Shown here: one piece after another, positions 1 to 6,746 of the stretch | How the letters are laid out: each line of letters begins with the position of its first letter | Numbering within the stretch: position 1 is the stretch's first letter | IMG/VR virus record: IMGVR_UViG_3300037339_000063 | Location: 1 to 45,437 of that record | Direction: 5' to 3' (one strand) | DNA: 45,437 bases | DNA from: a virus | Position numbers and translations under genes: made by a program | The notes under the pieces: model-generated | What the model was told of the DNA's origin: nothing | Seen by the model: the letters and a program-made list of their open reading frames with translations, nothing else | The model's database searches: none

Positions 1-78
1 GAGAATTCAGAAGCTTACTATAACAAGCTCAAGAAAAGCGCAAGCCGCAGCATAATCAAAGGCAGCAGCGCAGTATAA
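1..78 (+). CDS. C-terminal end of an upstream protein (possibly portal), 5' truncated
   Basis: The frame is open from base 1 and ends at a TAA (76-78) that shares its last A with the ATG of the next gene. Only 25 residues are visible. They are rich in Lys, Ser and Ala, and resemble the flexible C-terminus of a structural protein. The position, upstream of scaffold and major capsid protein, is where podoviruses usually place the portal gene, so portal is a positional guess only. No motif supports it. Confidence 0.5.
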   Translation, partial: ENSEAYYNKLKKSASRSIIKGSSAV

Positions 79-230
79 TGCCCCTTGAAGATGTTCGATA
101 CAGGGTCAAAGACGGTGAAGACGGACGGAAAGTTCGTCTCGCATTTGACATTAAGACCAACGAAGTAGTAGAAGCAGTTGCTATGCCGCCAAAGAAACTT
201 AGCGCAAAAGCTAAAGCAAAGAAGAAATAG
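78..230 (+). CDS. Small basic protein of the left cassette (50 aa)
   Basis: The ATG overlaps the preceding stop (TAATG), and the TAG at 228-230 overlaps the GTG of the next gene (TAGTG), so both junctions point to translational coupling. The first ~35 residues are mixed-charge with alternating hydrophobics (MPLEDVRYRV...). The last 15 are almost pure Lys/Ala (KKLSAKAKAKKK). I do not recognise a family. The Lys/Ala tail recurs in neighbouring proteins and would suit nucleic-acid or negatively charged surface binding, which is inference. Confidence 0.6.
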   Translation: MPLEDVRYRVKDGEDGRKVRLAFDIKTNEVVEAVAMPPKKLSAKAKAKKK

Positions 231-538
231 TGAGCATTCTCGGAAGCGCAACCGGTATATTAAAGTCTAAGACAGGCGCGAATCAAGGGCGCAGCGTAGA
301 GAGTATGCCTGCCACCCTTAGTTCGTTGCAAACTACTCCAGGTACCCCGGGGGCGGCACAAACTACATCATCTTCAGCGCAACGAGCACAAAAGAGAATG
401 AAAGAAGCTCGCTTAGCTTTGAAAGCAAAGAAACAACACGCTCACGAAGTGAAAGTTGCTACTCAGGAAGCTGAGAGTAGGGATAGTAAAAGTGATTCAA
501 CCTCTGGCCGAAGGGCCGCATTAGAAAAGGCGACATAA
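230..538 (+). CDS. Low-complexity Ser/Thr/Lys-rich protein (102 aa)
   Basis: A GTG start at 230 overlaps the previous TAG, and the TAA at 536-538 overlaps the ATG of the next gene. Residues 1-50 are rich in Ser, Thr, Gly, Ala and Gln with almost no large hydrophobics. Residues 50-75 form a charged, probably helical stretch (RMKEARLALKAKKQHAHE). The C-terminus is Ser/Lys/Asp-rich. The composition suggests an intrinsically disordered protein. No family is recognised. It belongs to the coupled cassette between the upstream structural gene and the scaffold. Confidence 0.6.
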   Translation: MSILGSATGILKSKTGANQGRSVESMPATLSSLQTTPGTPGAAQTTSSSAQRAQKRMKEARLALKAKKQHAHEVKVATQEAESRDSKSDSTSGRRAALEKAT

Positions 539-645
539 TGGCAAATCGTAAAATATCTTCGAAACCGTCTACTTTAGAGACCATTAACCGAGGGCCAACT
601 CTAAAAGCCAAAGCCCACGGCGCGCTGAAAAAGGCCGGAAGGTAA
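538..645 (+). CDS. Tiny basic protein (35 aa)
   Basis: The ATG overlaps the TAA of the preceding gene, and its own TAA (643-645) overlaps the ATG of the following one. The product begins MANRKISSKPS and ends in a Lys/Ala-rich run (LKAKAHGALKKAGR). It has no acidic residue apart from one Glu and no recognisable domain. Double stop/start overlap on both sides is the main support for it being a real gene. Confidence 0.5.
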   Translation: MANRKISSKPSTLETINRGPTLKAKAHGALKKAGR

Positions 646-815
646 TGAAGGACGCATCGGATCTCAGGTCAAAGGCCAAGGATCGACGCCGTAATCGGCG
701 TGACAACGATAAGGCTAGCAGAGACGAAGATCGTTCTAAGTTAAAGAACAAGAAAGCTTACAAACGCCACGAGAAGGCTGAGTCTAAAGACGAAGCTGAT
801 AGTGAGATGGACTAA
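645..815 (+). CDS. Highly charged small protein (56 aa)
   Basis: The ATG at 645 overlaps the previous TAA, and the TAA at 813-815 lies three bases before the next ATG. More than half of the residues are Lys, Arg, Asp or Glu. The order is basic (SKAKDRRRNRRDNDK), then mixed, then an acidic C-terminus ending SEMD. No hydrophobic core is evident, so it is probably disordered or a solitary charged helix. Function is unknown. Confidence 0.55.
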   Translation: MKDASDLRSKAKDRRRNRRDNDKASRDEDRSKLKNKKAYKRHEKAESKDEADSEMD

Positions 816-818
816 ATA

Positions 819-1070
819 ATGCCTACATTAACAGAAGAGAGACAAGCACAAGAGCGGCTAGACGAAGAGGCGCGCAAAGTTCGGCGTGCCAAAAAGAACG
901 TGCCTCCCCCGGCCGAAGCGCCATCGGGTCAAGGTACGTTTCAACAGATTCTTCCGCGTTCGCCAAACCCGAAAGACCCTTCTCTTAGGCACAAGGGTAG
1001 CGCCGGACAGAAGATTCAAAGTTTCGGCCGACAAGGCAACAGCCCTTCTAAGTTCTCAGATCAGGAATAG
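819..1070 (+). CDS. Small charged/Pro-rich protein (83 aa)
   Basis: The start is the ATG three bases after the previous stop. Residues 1-28 form a predicted charged helix (EERQAQERLDEEARKVRRAK). After that comes a Pro/Gly/Ser-rich segment with FQQILPRSPNPKDP and KIQSFGRQGNSPSKFS. No known family is recognised. The overlapping frame from 886 is less likely because it lacks a coupled start and would overlap the next gene. It is one member of the disordered cassette. Confidence 0.55.
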   Translation: MPTLTEERQAQERLDEEARKVRRAKKNVPPPAEAPSGQGTFQQILPRSPNPKDPSLRHKGSAGQKIQSFGRQGNSPSKFSDQE

Positions 1071-1072
1071 TA

Positions 1073-1264
1073 ATGCCTCATAACCTGAAAGATAAATTCG
1101 CTAGCAAAGTGAAGCCCGACATAAAGCTAAAAGAAGCCGAGTTCAAAAGGAAGTTCGGGCGGGAACCGGCAACCGATTCTGAAATCGATTCAGTCTACGG
1201 TGCAGGCGCTGCAACGAAGGCGCTAGACGAAGCCTACGAGCGAATGGGGCGTAAGAAGAACTAA
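1073..1264 (+). CDS. Small charged helical protein (63 aa)
   Basis: The ATG lies two bases after the previous TAG and is preceded by AGGA at a 7-base spacing. The TAA overlaps the next ATG. The product has a basic N-terminus (HNLKDKFASKVKPDIKLKEAEFKRKFGREP) followed by a helical segment with ALDEAYERMGRKK. It looks more foldable than its neighbours, with two amphipathic helices. No family is recognised. Confidence 0.6.
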   Translation: MPHNLKDKFASKVKPDIKLKEAEFKRKFGREPATDSEIDSVYGAGAATKALDEAYERMGRKKN

Positions 1265-1578
1265 TGCCTTCCAAGGAAGAGATAAAGGGCATTCTTGATA
1301 AGCACAAGCACTTGAACTTCGTTCAGCGTGTTCTGAAGCCAGAAGGTCAGCAGACCATCAAGAATCCAGACGGTAGCGAATCTTCCCACAGCATGGCATC
1401 CGGCGATGGCAACGTATTTCCTACCGTCATAAAAGACAAGAGAAACAACCGCATGTATCGTCTTCCAGGCAAAGCCGCAGCGAAATATGCCGCCGCAACA
1501 GGCGAGCGAATCAGTTTCAAGACAGACAAAGAAGCAACAGCTTTCGGTAAAGAATACAAGAAGGTATGGGATAAATAA
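1264..1578 (+). CDS. Small conserved-looking phage domain protein (104 aa)
   Basis: The ATG overlaps the upstream TAA and the TAA overlaps the ATG of the 583-aa protein. Unlike its disordered neighbours this one looks globular. It runs HKHLNFVQRVLKPEGQQTI, then DGSESSHSMASGD, VFPTVI, a short Leu/Pro segment, AAKYAAATGERISFKT and ATAFGKEYKKVW. That order (an N-x-VQR-V start, a DG-S-T/S-H-x-MA motif, a VFPT strand, then GE-x-I-x-F and A-x-x-F-x-x-x-YK) matches a small module I recall from larger phage virion proteins, sometimes next to peptidoglycan hydrolases. The recollection is from pattern only. Its function is not known to me. Confidence 0.7.
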   Translation: MPSKEEIKGILDKHKHLNFVQRVLKPEGQQTIKNPDGSESSHSMASGDGNVFPTVIKDKRNNRMYRLPGKAAAKYAAATGERISFKTDKEATAFGKEYKKVWDK

Positions 1579-3329
1579 TGGCTACTGATCCTAAAGATAA
1601 CAAGGGTGGCGACCTAGCTGAGATCCGCGATCTACAGGGTCGTAAGGTTCCCAAGCCGACCGTAACCCAGCGCCGCAACAAGTGGACCAAAGAGGCAGAC
1701 ACTCAGGCTCTTGCACGTCAGGCACGAGAAGACGTAGATAAAACCCGTCTGGTAACCCACTCTCGGCAACTGTTTCAAGAAAAAGCAGCGAATAGCACCC
1801 CGGCACCATGGGCTAAAGAAGGTCCAGGCGGACGTGATTATAAACAAGAACGGGCCACGTCGAGGTTGACTGAACCAGACTTGCCGAAACGCAAGGCGAC
1901 GGCCAAGCTCTCCGAGAGAGCAGCCGAAGTACGAAACAAGAGGCACGCTTTCGGTCCTGGCTTACCTTTCCGAGCCGGTGACCCTAATCGCGCTAAGGCC
2001 GATCAGACACGACTCGAACACGACCGAAAAGCCGCTAACGCTTGGGCATCACAGGAACAAGCAGACATTAAATCTGGAGCCAAGAAGGTTCCACTAACCA
2101 GTAGAGAGAAAGAAATGGCAGACAAAGATCTCGCAGCAGTAAAGACAACCAACCTTTCCGATAGGGCCAAGGCGTCTAAGAATGAGAACTCACGCCAAGT
2201 CCCACGCGGTCGAGCGGGTAGTCCCCGAGCCGGAGGCGAAGGCTCAGGCGGCCAAGCCTGGAGTGCCAAAACAGATCCTTACGTTTCAGCAGCTACATCT
2301 GGAGCTGAGCCGAGTTACCACAAAGGTCCAAAGACCGCTCTCGTTCGAGACCTTGCACCGGGCGTATCGAGAGACCGCACCGCCGCCAACCTCAGAGCAG
2401 ATCGAACGTCCGGCGTTGATAAACAACTATCCTTAGGGGACAAGCATCAAAGAAAATTTATGAGCCTTATGAATGCCGCCGAGACAGGTGAGGCTCAGCA
2501 GTTCGTAGGTCAGATGAAGCCAGGCGTTGCTGCACGAACAGACGCGCACTCTATTGAAAGCTGGGCTAAGAGAGCAGACGACCACCAGGATCGTCAGATG
2601 TCCTATCCTACGAAACCAGGCGACACCTGGGGCCATACCAAGACCTACGTGAAGGATGAAGCCCCAACTACTAAAGGTAGTTATGCTAAACAGCCTGCAA
2701 TACGGCAAGTAACCCGTTCACCGGAATCACAAGCTAGAATTGAAGGTATAGTAGGTAGTGCAAGCAGTTCTATGCCAGGCAAAGATCTAGGCGAAGCGGC
2801 CCCCGGCGCATCCAAGGCCCAGGGTCTACGCGCCCGCGCTATCGCTCGAAGCGTAATGGAGAATCGCAGCGAGACAACAGATGCAGCTGCTAAGAAGGCT
2901 CGCGCTGATAAAGCATTCTCAGAGATGACCCAAGAGAAGGCACCTAATCAGTCCAAGGTAAACGCAGGCGGCCAACGATTCGCTCCTCGTATGACAGGCG
3001 ATCCTCGATTGCCCGACACTGGACAAACCAAGAGCAACATCGCTCGCCCCAACAAAGACCTAGGACGTATCTCCACTCGCCTGATCCGGGAAGCCGGAAC
3101 ACCAAGCTCGACAATCTCCGAGGCGGGAGGCGGTATTCTTAAGGCAGCGGCCATGAAAGCTCGCGGTCAGACCCCGCCCGTAGTTCGCAGACCTGGAAAG
3201 GGTAAGGGCGGCGGAGCCGGTGGAGCCCCTGACTTGATCGAAGACTTCGGTAGTCATTCAGGCTCTGCCCAAAACAGAGCTTGGGATGCAGTAGCAAGAG
3301 ACATCAAGAAAAACTTGAAGATAGATTAA
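1578..3329 (+). CDS. Large disordered basic protein (583 aa)
   Basis: The start is coupled (TAATG) to the 104-aa gene. The whole protein is low complexity: Lys, Arg, Ala, Gly, Ser, Asp and Gln dominate, long hydrophobic runs are absent, and short charged helices are separated by Gly/Pro/Ser linkers. Near the C-terminus (about 535-550) is a Gly/Lys-rich patch (RRPGKGKGGGAGGAPD), followed by DLIEDFGSHSGSAQNRAWDAVARDIKK, which could be a terminal amphipathic helix. No enzymatic motif is seen. Size and position would fit a packaged internal or accessory virion protein, but that is inference. The long open frame with coupled ends makes it a real gene. Confidence 0.8.
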   Translation: MATDPKDNKGGDLAEIRDLQGRKVPKPTVTQRRNKWTKEADTQALARQAREDVDKTRLVTHSRQLFQEKAANSTPAPWAKEGPGGRDYKQERATSRLTEPDLPKRKATAKLSERAAEVRNKRHAFGPGLPFRAGDPNRAKADQTRLEHDRKAANAWASQEQADIKSGAKKVPLTSREKEMADKDLAAVKTTNLSDRAKASKNENSRQVPRGRAGSPRAGGEGSGGQAWSAKTDPYVSAATSGAEPSYHKGPKTALVRDLAPGVSRDRTAANLRADRTSGVDKQLSLGDKHQRKFMSLMNAAETGEAQQFVGQMKPGVAARTDAHSIESWAKRADDHQDRQMSYPTKPGDTWGHTKTYVKDEAPTTKGSYAKQPAIRQVTRSPESQARIEGIVGSASSSMPGKDLGEAAPGASKAQGLRARAIARSVMENRSETTDAAAKKARADKAFSEMTQEKAPNQSKVNAGGQRFAPRMTGDPRLPDTGQTKSNIARPNKDLGRISTRLIREAGTPSSTISEAGGGILKAAAMKARGQTPPVVRRPGKGKGGGAGGAPDLIEDFGSHSGSAQNRAWDAVARDIKKNLKID

Positions 3330-3340
3330 AGGATTAAGTA

Positions 3341-3535
3341 ATGAGCGAAATGGACGAGATGCGATCGATGAATAAGAAGCCAATTGCCGAGGCGAACTCT
3401 ACCAAGACTCTCTCCGGCGGTGCGGCAGCTAAATCAAATCGATACGCAGAGAACAAGGCCCGACAAACTACGCTCCACGCCAAAGCACAGGCCCGGTCAA
3501 AAGCCGCAGCGGCGAGACGCGCAGGAGAACGATAA
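3341..3535 (+). CDS. Small Lys/Ala-rich protein, first copy of a tandem pair (64 aa)
   Basis: An AAGGA lies 8 bases before the ATG, and the TAA overlaps the ATG of the next gene. The first 30 residues (MSEMDEMRSMNKKPIAEA...) are nearly identical to the N-terminus of the adjacent 70-aa protein: 27 of 30 match, while the DNA differs mostly at third positions. The rest is Ala/Lys/Arg-rich and divergent. The synonymous differences imply an old duplication kept under protein-level selection. Function is unknown. Confidence 0.7.
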   Translation: MSEMDEMRSMNKKPIAEANSTKTLSGGAAAKSNRYAENKARQTTLHAKAQARSKAAAARRAGER

Positions 3536-3747
3536 TGAGTGAAATGGACGAGATGCGATCACAGAACAAGAAGCCAATAGCTGAGGCTAAGTCTACAAAG
3601 ACCCTATCAGGTGGAGCAGCCCCTAAAGGACCAACAGCACACCAGCTAAAAACGATGGCCGATGCAAAGACCCGCGCCGAGAATGCGTTCCGACCTTTAA
3701 GAGCCAAAGCCGAAGCGGCAGCTAAGGCCAGAGCAGGCACAAAGTAA
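3535..3747 (+). CDS. Small Lys/Ala-rich protein, second copy of a tandem pair (70 aa)
   Basis: The ATG overlaps the previous stop and has AGGAG 7 bases upstream. The conserved N-terminus contains MSEMDEMRS, NKKPIAEA and STKTLSGGAA, shared with the preceding protein. The C-terminal half is a predicted Ala/Lys/Arg helix (DAKTRAENAFRPLRAKAEAA). The conserved N-terminal part could be a docking or packaging signal and the C-terminal part a variable cargo or nucleic-acid-binding tail; this is inference. Confidence 0.7.
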   Translation: MSEMDEMRSQNKKPIAEAKSTKTLSGGAAPKGPTAHQLKTMADAKTRAENAFRPLRAKAEAAAKARAGTK

Positions 3748-4025
3748 TGGACGACGCTGAACAAGACGCCCCCCTGCCCGGTCCTCGCGGCCAACGGATG
3801 AGCCAACTTGGCATCCTTACAAAGGGCCAAAAGAAGAAGCCTGTTATCCCAGATGTTAGCACTAACGCCGAGGGTAAGCCGAATCCCGGGGATGTTGAAA
3901 AGGCTAAAGCAGCCGCCTCCCTAGGCGATAAGGCCGAAGCTCGTAAAGCGGCCATGTTAAAGACAGGTGGCGCAAATATTGTGCCAGAGGCTGACCCTAT
4001 GAAAAAGAGCCAAGCCCCACGATAA
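3747..4025 (+). CDS. Small disordered protein ending the left cassette (92 aa)
   Basis: The ATG overlaps the upstream TAA, and this is the last gene before the hairpin/terminator at 4028-4102. The N-terminus is acidic and Pro-rich (MDDAEQDAPLPGPRGQRMS). The middle is Lys/Pro-rich (KGQKKKPVIPDV), then comes an Ala/Lys helix (VEKAKAAASLGDKAEARKAAM). A faint resemblance to the tandem pair (a KKP motif followed by a Ser/Thr/Gly segment) is visible but not strong enough to claim homology. Confidence 0.65.
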   Translation: MDDAEQDAPLPGPRGQRMSQLGILTKGQKKKPVIPDVSTNAEGKPNPGDVEKAKAAASLGDKAEARKAAMLKTGGANIVPEADPMKKSQAPR

Positions 4026-4027
4026 GC

Positions 4028-4059
4028 AATACCCGCTCCCCTCCTCCTTCGCGGGTATT
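4028..4059 (+). other. Perfect 9-bp hairpin upstream of the terminator
   Basis: AATACCCGC (4028-4036) pairs with GCGGGTATT (4051-4059) around a pyrimidine-only loop. It is not followed by a T tract, so it is not itself a classical terminator. It sits directly after the stop codon of the left cassette and may protect the 3' end of the mRNA. Confidence 0.6.
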
Positions 4060-4061
4060 CA

Positions 4062-4102
4062 CCCCGTAACAGTGGTTCTCCCCTGCTGTTACGGGGTTTT
4101 TT
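4062..4102 (+). terminator. Intrinsic terminator after the small-protein cassette
   Basis: CCCCGTAACAG (4062-4072) pairs perfectly with CTGTTACGGGG (4086-4096), an 11-bp stem, followed directly by six T residues. This is a textbook Rho-independent terminator. It would separate expression of the cassette from that of scaffold and capsid. Confidence 0.85.
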
Positions 4103-4111
4103 ATTGCCTAC

Positions 4112-4141
4112 TTGCATTCTAATGATAGTTGTTGCTATACT
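4112..4141 (+). promoter_or_regulatory. Putative sigma70-type promoter for scaffold and capsid genes
   Basis: TTGCAT (4112-4117) lies 18 bases from TATACT (4136-4141), and the -10 is extended by TG at 4133-4134. It lies immediately after a strong terminator and about 110 bases before the scaffold start, so a fresh promoter is expected here. The rest of the leader (4142-4249) holds no convincing gene. Confidence 0.55.
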
Positions 4142-4249
4142 ATTAAAGAAGATGGACGTAGACTTAACTTCCGCTATATGCGTTCCGGTTCGTCCGCCGG
4201 GTAAAGATAGGTTAAAATCGGTCATTCTCCGACCGCAAAGGAGTCACAC

Positions 4250-5170
4250 ATGGGCGCAAGCATAGAAGATATCACGGCAAAGTTAGAGGCCGCAGCCGCA
4301 GATAAGACGACGGAAACGCCAACCGAAGTCGAAACGGATACAGAAGTCGTAGCAACGGACGACGCTGCCAAGGGTACTAAAAAGACCGGGGCGCAGGATA
4401 GAATCCAAGAACTAGTTGCCGCGCGTAAAGACGCGGAACGTAAGTACGAGGAACTATCAGCAAAGTTTAGTGATAAAGAATCCGAACTAAGCAAATTGAT
4501 CGACATGGTTCAGGACCGCGAGCAGGATGCTCGTGTAGTGGCCAAGATCAACGAACTGCACTCAGATCCTAAGTTCCGAGACATTGTAGAGACACTTGAT
4601 AAGGCAATCCGGGGCATTGAAGTAGAAGTTAAGGCGACGGAAAAGGCCGCAGATGCTGCACCACAACCGAACGTAGACCTTCTTAAGAATGTTCAGGCTG
4701 AGCTAGACCGAACTCGCGAAGAGGCGGCCTTCACAGCCAGGGATCAGAAGTCAGACTTGCTCCTAATGAAGTCAGACCTCGTGCTAGAGAAGCTGTTCGA
4801 ACAACTACCGGACGCAGAGTACACGGCGGAAGATCGGAAGATCCTCAATTCTGCATTGGCAGATATGATCGACTGGGACTCAATCGAAGCAACACCGGCC
4901 ACGTTGGAAGGTGAAGTAGCGAAGGGCTTTCAGAAGGCAGTGGATTGGTACGGTAATCCGAAGGGCAAAATCGCTACCGAAGCTACAGGTAATAATAAAA
5001 ATGCTACAGATGCCAAGTCTAAGGCCACTGTGGATCTATCAAAGCTCGATCTAGGCAAGATGGAAAATGTTCAAGTCGGGGGCAAAGACGTTCAACGTCC
5101 AGCCATTACTGACGACGACTTCTCCCAGCTCCTAGCAGAAGAGTTGAGACGATCGCGCGGAGGCCGCTAA
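4250..5170 (+). CDS. Capsid scaffolding protein (306 aa)
   Basis: The start has AAAGGAG about 6 bases upstream. The product is very acidic at the N-terminus (Ala/Thr/Glu/Asp, residues 1-45) and then forms a long charged coiled coil (about 50-110, RKDAERKYEELSAKFSDKES). A second helical region lies at about 140-220, and a short Arg-rich C-terminus (EELRRSRGGR) ends the protein. Size, composition, the basic C-terminal tail and the place directly before the major capsid gene are typical of podovirus scaffolds (T7 gp9 and P22 gp8 classes), which chaperone procapsid assembly and leave before or during packaging. No sequence-specific motif exists for the family. Confidence 0.8.
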   Translation: MGASIEDITAKLEAAAADKTTETPTEVETDTEVVATDDAAKGTKKTGAQDRIQELVAARKDAERKYEELSAKFSDKESELSKLIDMVQDREQDARVVAKINELHSDPKFRDIVETLDKAIRGIEVEVKATEKAADAAPQPNVDLLKNVQAELDRTREEAAFTARDQKSDLLLMKSDLVLEKLFEQLPDAEYTAEDRKILNSALADMIDWDSIEATPATLEGEVAKGFQKAVDWYGNPKGKIATEATGNNKNATDAKSKATVDLSKLDLGKMENVQVGGKDVQRPAITDDDFSQLLAEELRRSRGGR

Positions 5171-5206
5171 GGCGCTCAGGCACTGATAGTTAAGGACAAT
5201 TAAACT

Positions 5207-6415
5207 ATGCAGACATTCGCAACACTAGGCGATATGCTCCTACGGCGTTATGTGGTTGACTTCATCGGTCAGATGCAGCAGCTATCGACGCCAATTTATT
5301 CGATGCTTAAAGAGGACAGCCGCTTTACTCCATCGGGTGATGGCGCATACTTCGCAGTACGTCTCGACGGTAACGAGTCGGGTGGCGGTTGGCGCGGTAC
5401 AGACGACAACTCCCTCCCATCAGCAGGCAACGAGCGCGTCAAGCAGCACCGGGTACGCCCCAAGAAGTACTACCACGTAGTAAGCTTCTCGGGTCTAGCC
5501 GAGGCAGTTTCACGTCGCGGTGGCGAAGAGGCTTTCGCAAGCGCAATTACAGACGCAATTTCTGCGGCTGTTAAGCGTGCAGGCGCAAACTTCGAGGTCA
5601 CGTTCCTTCGCGGTGACGGTACAGGCCGCCTCACGAACTGCAACGGTGCATCCACAACTACTTCGGTAGCAGTAGATGACGCCCGCCCGTTCCGTGTCGG
5701 CCAGGTTGTTGTTTTCCTAAACAACACAACCGGTCTCAAGGTCGCAGGACCAGTCAGCGTTACAGGCCGCAGCGTTTCCGGTGGCACAATCACCGTAAGC
5801 TCAGCAGTCACAACGTCTGATGACGACGGCGTTTACATTTCGGGCGAGCAGTCAGAGGCCGCAGCTCCTTCGGAAGTAACAGCCCTTGGTCTTCCTGCTA
5901 TCATCAACAACAGCGGTACGATCTACAACCTTTCGCGGTCAACGTACCCCATCCTACAGTCGCAGGTAATTGCAGCTTCGAGCGCGTCGCTCGATGAGGC
6001 CCTCCTACGACGCCTACGCAAGCGGCTCCTAACAGAGACCGACACTGGTTCGATGGACGGCTTTGCCTTCATCAGCAACTACGACCAGTTCGATCGCTAC
6101 ACAGAGATCGCCCTTCCATTCCGCCGGTTTAACGACATGCGGTTGGAGCTAGGTGCGCAGCAAGAGCTAACGACCTTCGAGGGTCGGCCTTGGTACATTT
6201 CGTGGGCCTCAAAGCCAGACGAAGTATACATGATGCGCATGGATGCCATCGTTCGCGGTGTGGTTCGCCCACTCAGCATCGATGAGCGCGTAAACATGGC
6301 ATGGCAGCCAGGTCAGGATGCTTTCACAGTACTCATGAAGTACTACGGTGAGAACATCGCACGGCTTGTCAACCAGACAGCGAAGATCACAGGACTATCA
6401 GTACCAACGTACTAA
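5207..6415 (+). CDS. Major capsid protein, HK97-like fold (402 aa)
   Basis: AAGGA precedes the ATG. The product follows the scaffold gene and precedes a strong terminator. Residues 1-60 contain an N-terminal helix and the PIYSMLKEDSRF segment. An E-loop-like stretch with GGGWRGTDDNSLPSAG lies near 55-75. A spine-helix-like region (EEAFASAITDAISAAVKRAG) is at about 105-125. A beta-rich insertion at about 145-215 (PFRVGQVVVFLNN, then SGGTITVSSAVTTSD) looks like a small Ig-like or beta-barrel insertion. The C-terminal part (PWYISWASKPDEVYMMR through NQTAKITGL) matches the closing strands of many podovirus and siphovirus capsid proteins. Confidence 0.88.
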   Translation: MQTFATLGDMLLRRYVVDFIGQMQQLSTPIYSMLKEDSRFTPSGDGAYFAVRLDGNESGGGWRGTDDNSLPSAGNERVKQHRVRPKKYYHVVSFSGLAEAVSRRGGEEAFASAITDAISAAVKRAGANFEVTFLRGDGTGRLTNCNGASTTTSVAVDDARPFRVGQVVVFLNNTTGLKVAGPVSVTGRSVSGGTITVSSAVTTSDDDGVYISGEQSEAAAPSEVTALGLPAIINNSGTIYNLSRSTYPILQSQVIAASSASLDEALLRRLRKRLLTETDTGSMDGFAFISNYDQFDRYTEIALPFRRFNDMRLELGAQQELTTFEGRPWYISWASKPDEVYMMRMDAIVRGVVRPLSIDERVNMAWQPGQDAFTVLMKYYGENIARLVNQTAKITGLSVPTY

Positions 6416-6438
6416 TAGCTTAGTGCTCTAAACATTAA

Positions 6439-6472
6439 CCCCCTAGAGCCTTAAAAACTCTAGGGGGTTTTT
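6439..6472 (+). terminator. Intrinsic terminator after the major capsid gene
   Basis: CCCCCTAGAG (6439-6448) pairs with CTCTAGGGGG (6458-6467) around an A-rich loop and is followed by TTTTT. The next gene has its own Shine-Dalgarno site just downstream, so partial read-through would let capsid be made in excess over later proteins. Confidence 0.85.
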
Positions 6473-6489
6473 ACTTGAAAGGATATACT

Positions 6490-6675
6490 ATGGGTTTCTG
6501 GTCAAATTTATTCTCAGGTGCAGGTTCAACTCTAGGTGCGGTGGTTCTAGCAGGGCTAGTAGTCGAAGCCAAGGCCGAGATTGACAAGGGCAAACTTAAG
6601 GCCGACGAGAAAGTTATCGCCAAGGCTGGCGTCGATCTTCTCGCAGCAAGGGTTGCAGCCAAGTTAGGCAAATAA
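6490..6675 (+). CDS. Small protein with hydrophobic N-terminal half (61 aa)
   Basis: The ATG at 6490 is chosen over an in-frame TTG at 6475 because AAGGA lies 6 bases before it. Residues 1-27 contain WSNLFSGAG and a hydrophobic Gly/Ala/Val/Leu stretch (TLGAVVLAGLVVEA). The rest is a Lys/Ala/Asp amphipathic helix ending AARVAAKLGK. It could be a membrane-active or minor virion peptide. A holin role is possible but the position (just after capsid) and single hydrophobic stretch make that weak. No family is recognised. Confidence 0.65.
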   Translation: MGFWSNLFSGAGSTLGAVVLAGLVVEAKAEIDKGKLKADEKVIAKAGVDLLAARVAAKLGK

Positions 6676-6676
6676 C

Positions 6677-6708
6677 TTGACAAACGGCTAATAAGAAGCT
6701 ACTATAAT
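6677..6708 (+). promoter_or_regulatory. Putative sigma70 promoter downstream of the capsid genes
   Basis: A perfect TTGACA (6677-6682) is followed 17 bases later by TACTAT (6700-6705), overlapping a perfect TATAAT (6703-6708, 20-base spacing). It starts one base after the stop codon of the 61-aa gene and drives a ~130-base leader before the next gene. Confidence 0.65.
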
Positions 6709-6717
6709 AGTAGGAAT

Positions 6718-6746
6718 ACCCGTATAGTATTGATGAAATACTGGGT
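6718..6746 (+). other. Bulged hairpin in the mRNA leader
   Basis: ACCC (6718-6721) and AGTATT (6726-6731) pair with AATACT (6737-6742) and GGGT (6743-6746), leaving a GTAT bulge. It lies just after the promoter -10 region, so it would form at or near the 5' end of the transcript. Two further short stems (CCTC/GAGG near 6767-6778 and CTCTT/AAGAG near 6782-6794) follow before the start codon. A stabilising 5' leader is plausible. Confidence 0.45.

Noticed and set aside
886-1083. A 65-residue basic frame overlapping the 83-aa gene
   Set aside because: It has no coupled start, no ribosome site and it overlaps the next gene start; the 819-1070 frame fits the stop/start pattern of the cassette.
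4152-4264. A 37-codon frame in the leader before the scaffold gene
   Set aside because: It would overlap the scaffold start and ribosome site and has no Shine-Dalgarno sequence at proper spacing; the DNA is better explained as untranslated leader.
6490-6675. Holin assignment for the 61-aa protein
   Set aside because: It has one weak hydrophobic stretch only, sits directly after the capsid gene and has no endolysin or spanin neighbour.
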